From assembly GCF_947493765.1 (NCBI RefSeq), contig NZ_CANLSZ010000009.1, positions 33,654 through 97,653 on the forward strand: DNA of 64,000 bases. Direction: 5' to 3'. Below, one piece after another: positions 63,958 to 64,000 of this stretch. Source of the DNA: an uncultured Arthrobacter sp. Lineage in GTDB: Bacteria > Actinomycetota > Actinomycetes > Actinomycetales > Micrococcaceae. Position 1 is the stretch's first letter. Each line of letters starts with the position of its first letter. The translations under genes and the position numbers were made by a program. Below the pieces are notes generated by a model. It was given only the letters and a program-made list of their open reading frames with translations. It searched no databases and was not told where the DNA came from.

Positions 63958-64000
63958 GCCAAGTTTTTTGATACCGATTGTTTGTTGATTGGTTGAATTT

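Larger units (their letters stand above)
63659..64000 (+). other. Leader region of a ribosomal RNA operon (no protein gene)
   Basis: A promoter at 63714-63742 and a boxA-like element near 63934-63957 are followed by T-rich sequence. Composition falls sharply towards A+T at the right end. No convincing protein gene is present. The 16S rRNA gene is expected shortly after the window edge, judging from the typical order. Confidence 0.75.

Overview
The window is about 70% G+C and its gene families point to a motile high-GC Gram-positive of the Micrococcaceae, most like Arthrobacter sensu lato. This is inferred from the complete Gram-positive flagellar cluster, the GlgE pathway genes, the senX3-regX3/lpqE/carD/ispDF/cysS/rlmB gene order shared with mycobacteria, GTG starts with stop-start overlaps, and a typical actinobacterial rRNA leader at the right end.

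Layout. 1-0.9 kb: an aldo/keto reductase. 0.95-4.1 kb (minus): flgN-flgK-flgL-fliW. 4.2-5.6 kb: a MarR regulator and a short-chain dehydrogenase with a clear operator, splitting the flagellar genes. 5.7-8.0 kb (minus): a membrane GGDEF-EAL protein. 8.1-33.5 kb (plus): fliC, fliD-fliS, a small unknown ORF, flgB-flgC-fliE-fliF-fliG-fliH-fliI-fliJ, an NlpC/P60 hydrolase, fliK-flgD-flgE, flbD-motA-motB, fliM-fliN-fliO-fliP-fliQ-fliR-flhB-flhA, an FlhF-like protein without a P-loop, and csrA. 33.6-42.3 kb: tRNA-Thr(CGT), a TAP-type lipoprotein hydrolase, holB-tmk, a DUF222/HNH protein, a probably truncated lipoprotein gene, a PLP trans-sulfuration enzyme, a DUF2516 protein and a methyltransferase. 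42.4-51.1 kb: gpmA, phoU, senX3-regX3 with a PHO box, an LpqE-like lipoprotein, carD, ispDF, cysS, rlmB. 51-63.6 kb: glgX, glgP, glgE, treS and a maltokinase-GlgB fusion. 63.6-64 kb: promoter and leader of a ribosomal RNA operon whose 16S gene lies beyond the edge.

How it works together. Four flagellar transcription units share a promoter of the form CTAAC-N16/17-CCGATAG, a sigma-28/WhiG-like pattern, although no sigma-28 gene is present. The flagellin leader carries a small hairpin with GGA in its loop and a second GGA in the Shine-Dalgarno. With csrA at one end of the cluster and fliW at the other, this suggests FliW-CsrA control of flagellin translation. FlgG/FlgF rod proteins, FliL, FlgM, FlhG and chemotaxis genes are absent from the window. 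The right third builds alpha-glucan from trehalose (TreS, maltokinase, GlgE, GlgB) and breaks it down (GlgX, GlgP).

The points most worth a second look are the P-loop-less FlhF-like protein, four in-frame tandem repeat arrays in the hook-length ruler FliK, the shared sigma-28-like promoter with a probably leaderless fliM, the CsrA-type flagellin leader, and the maltokinase-GlgB fusion through a histone-H1-like linker.
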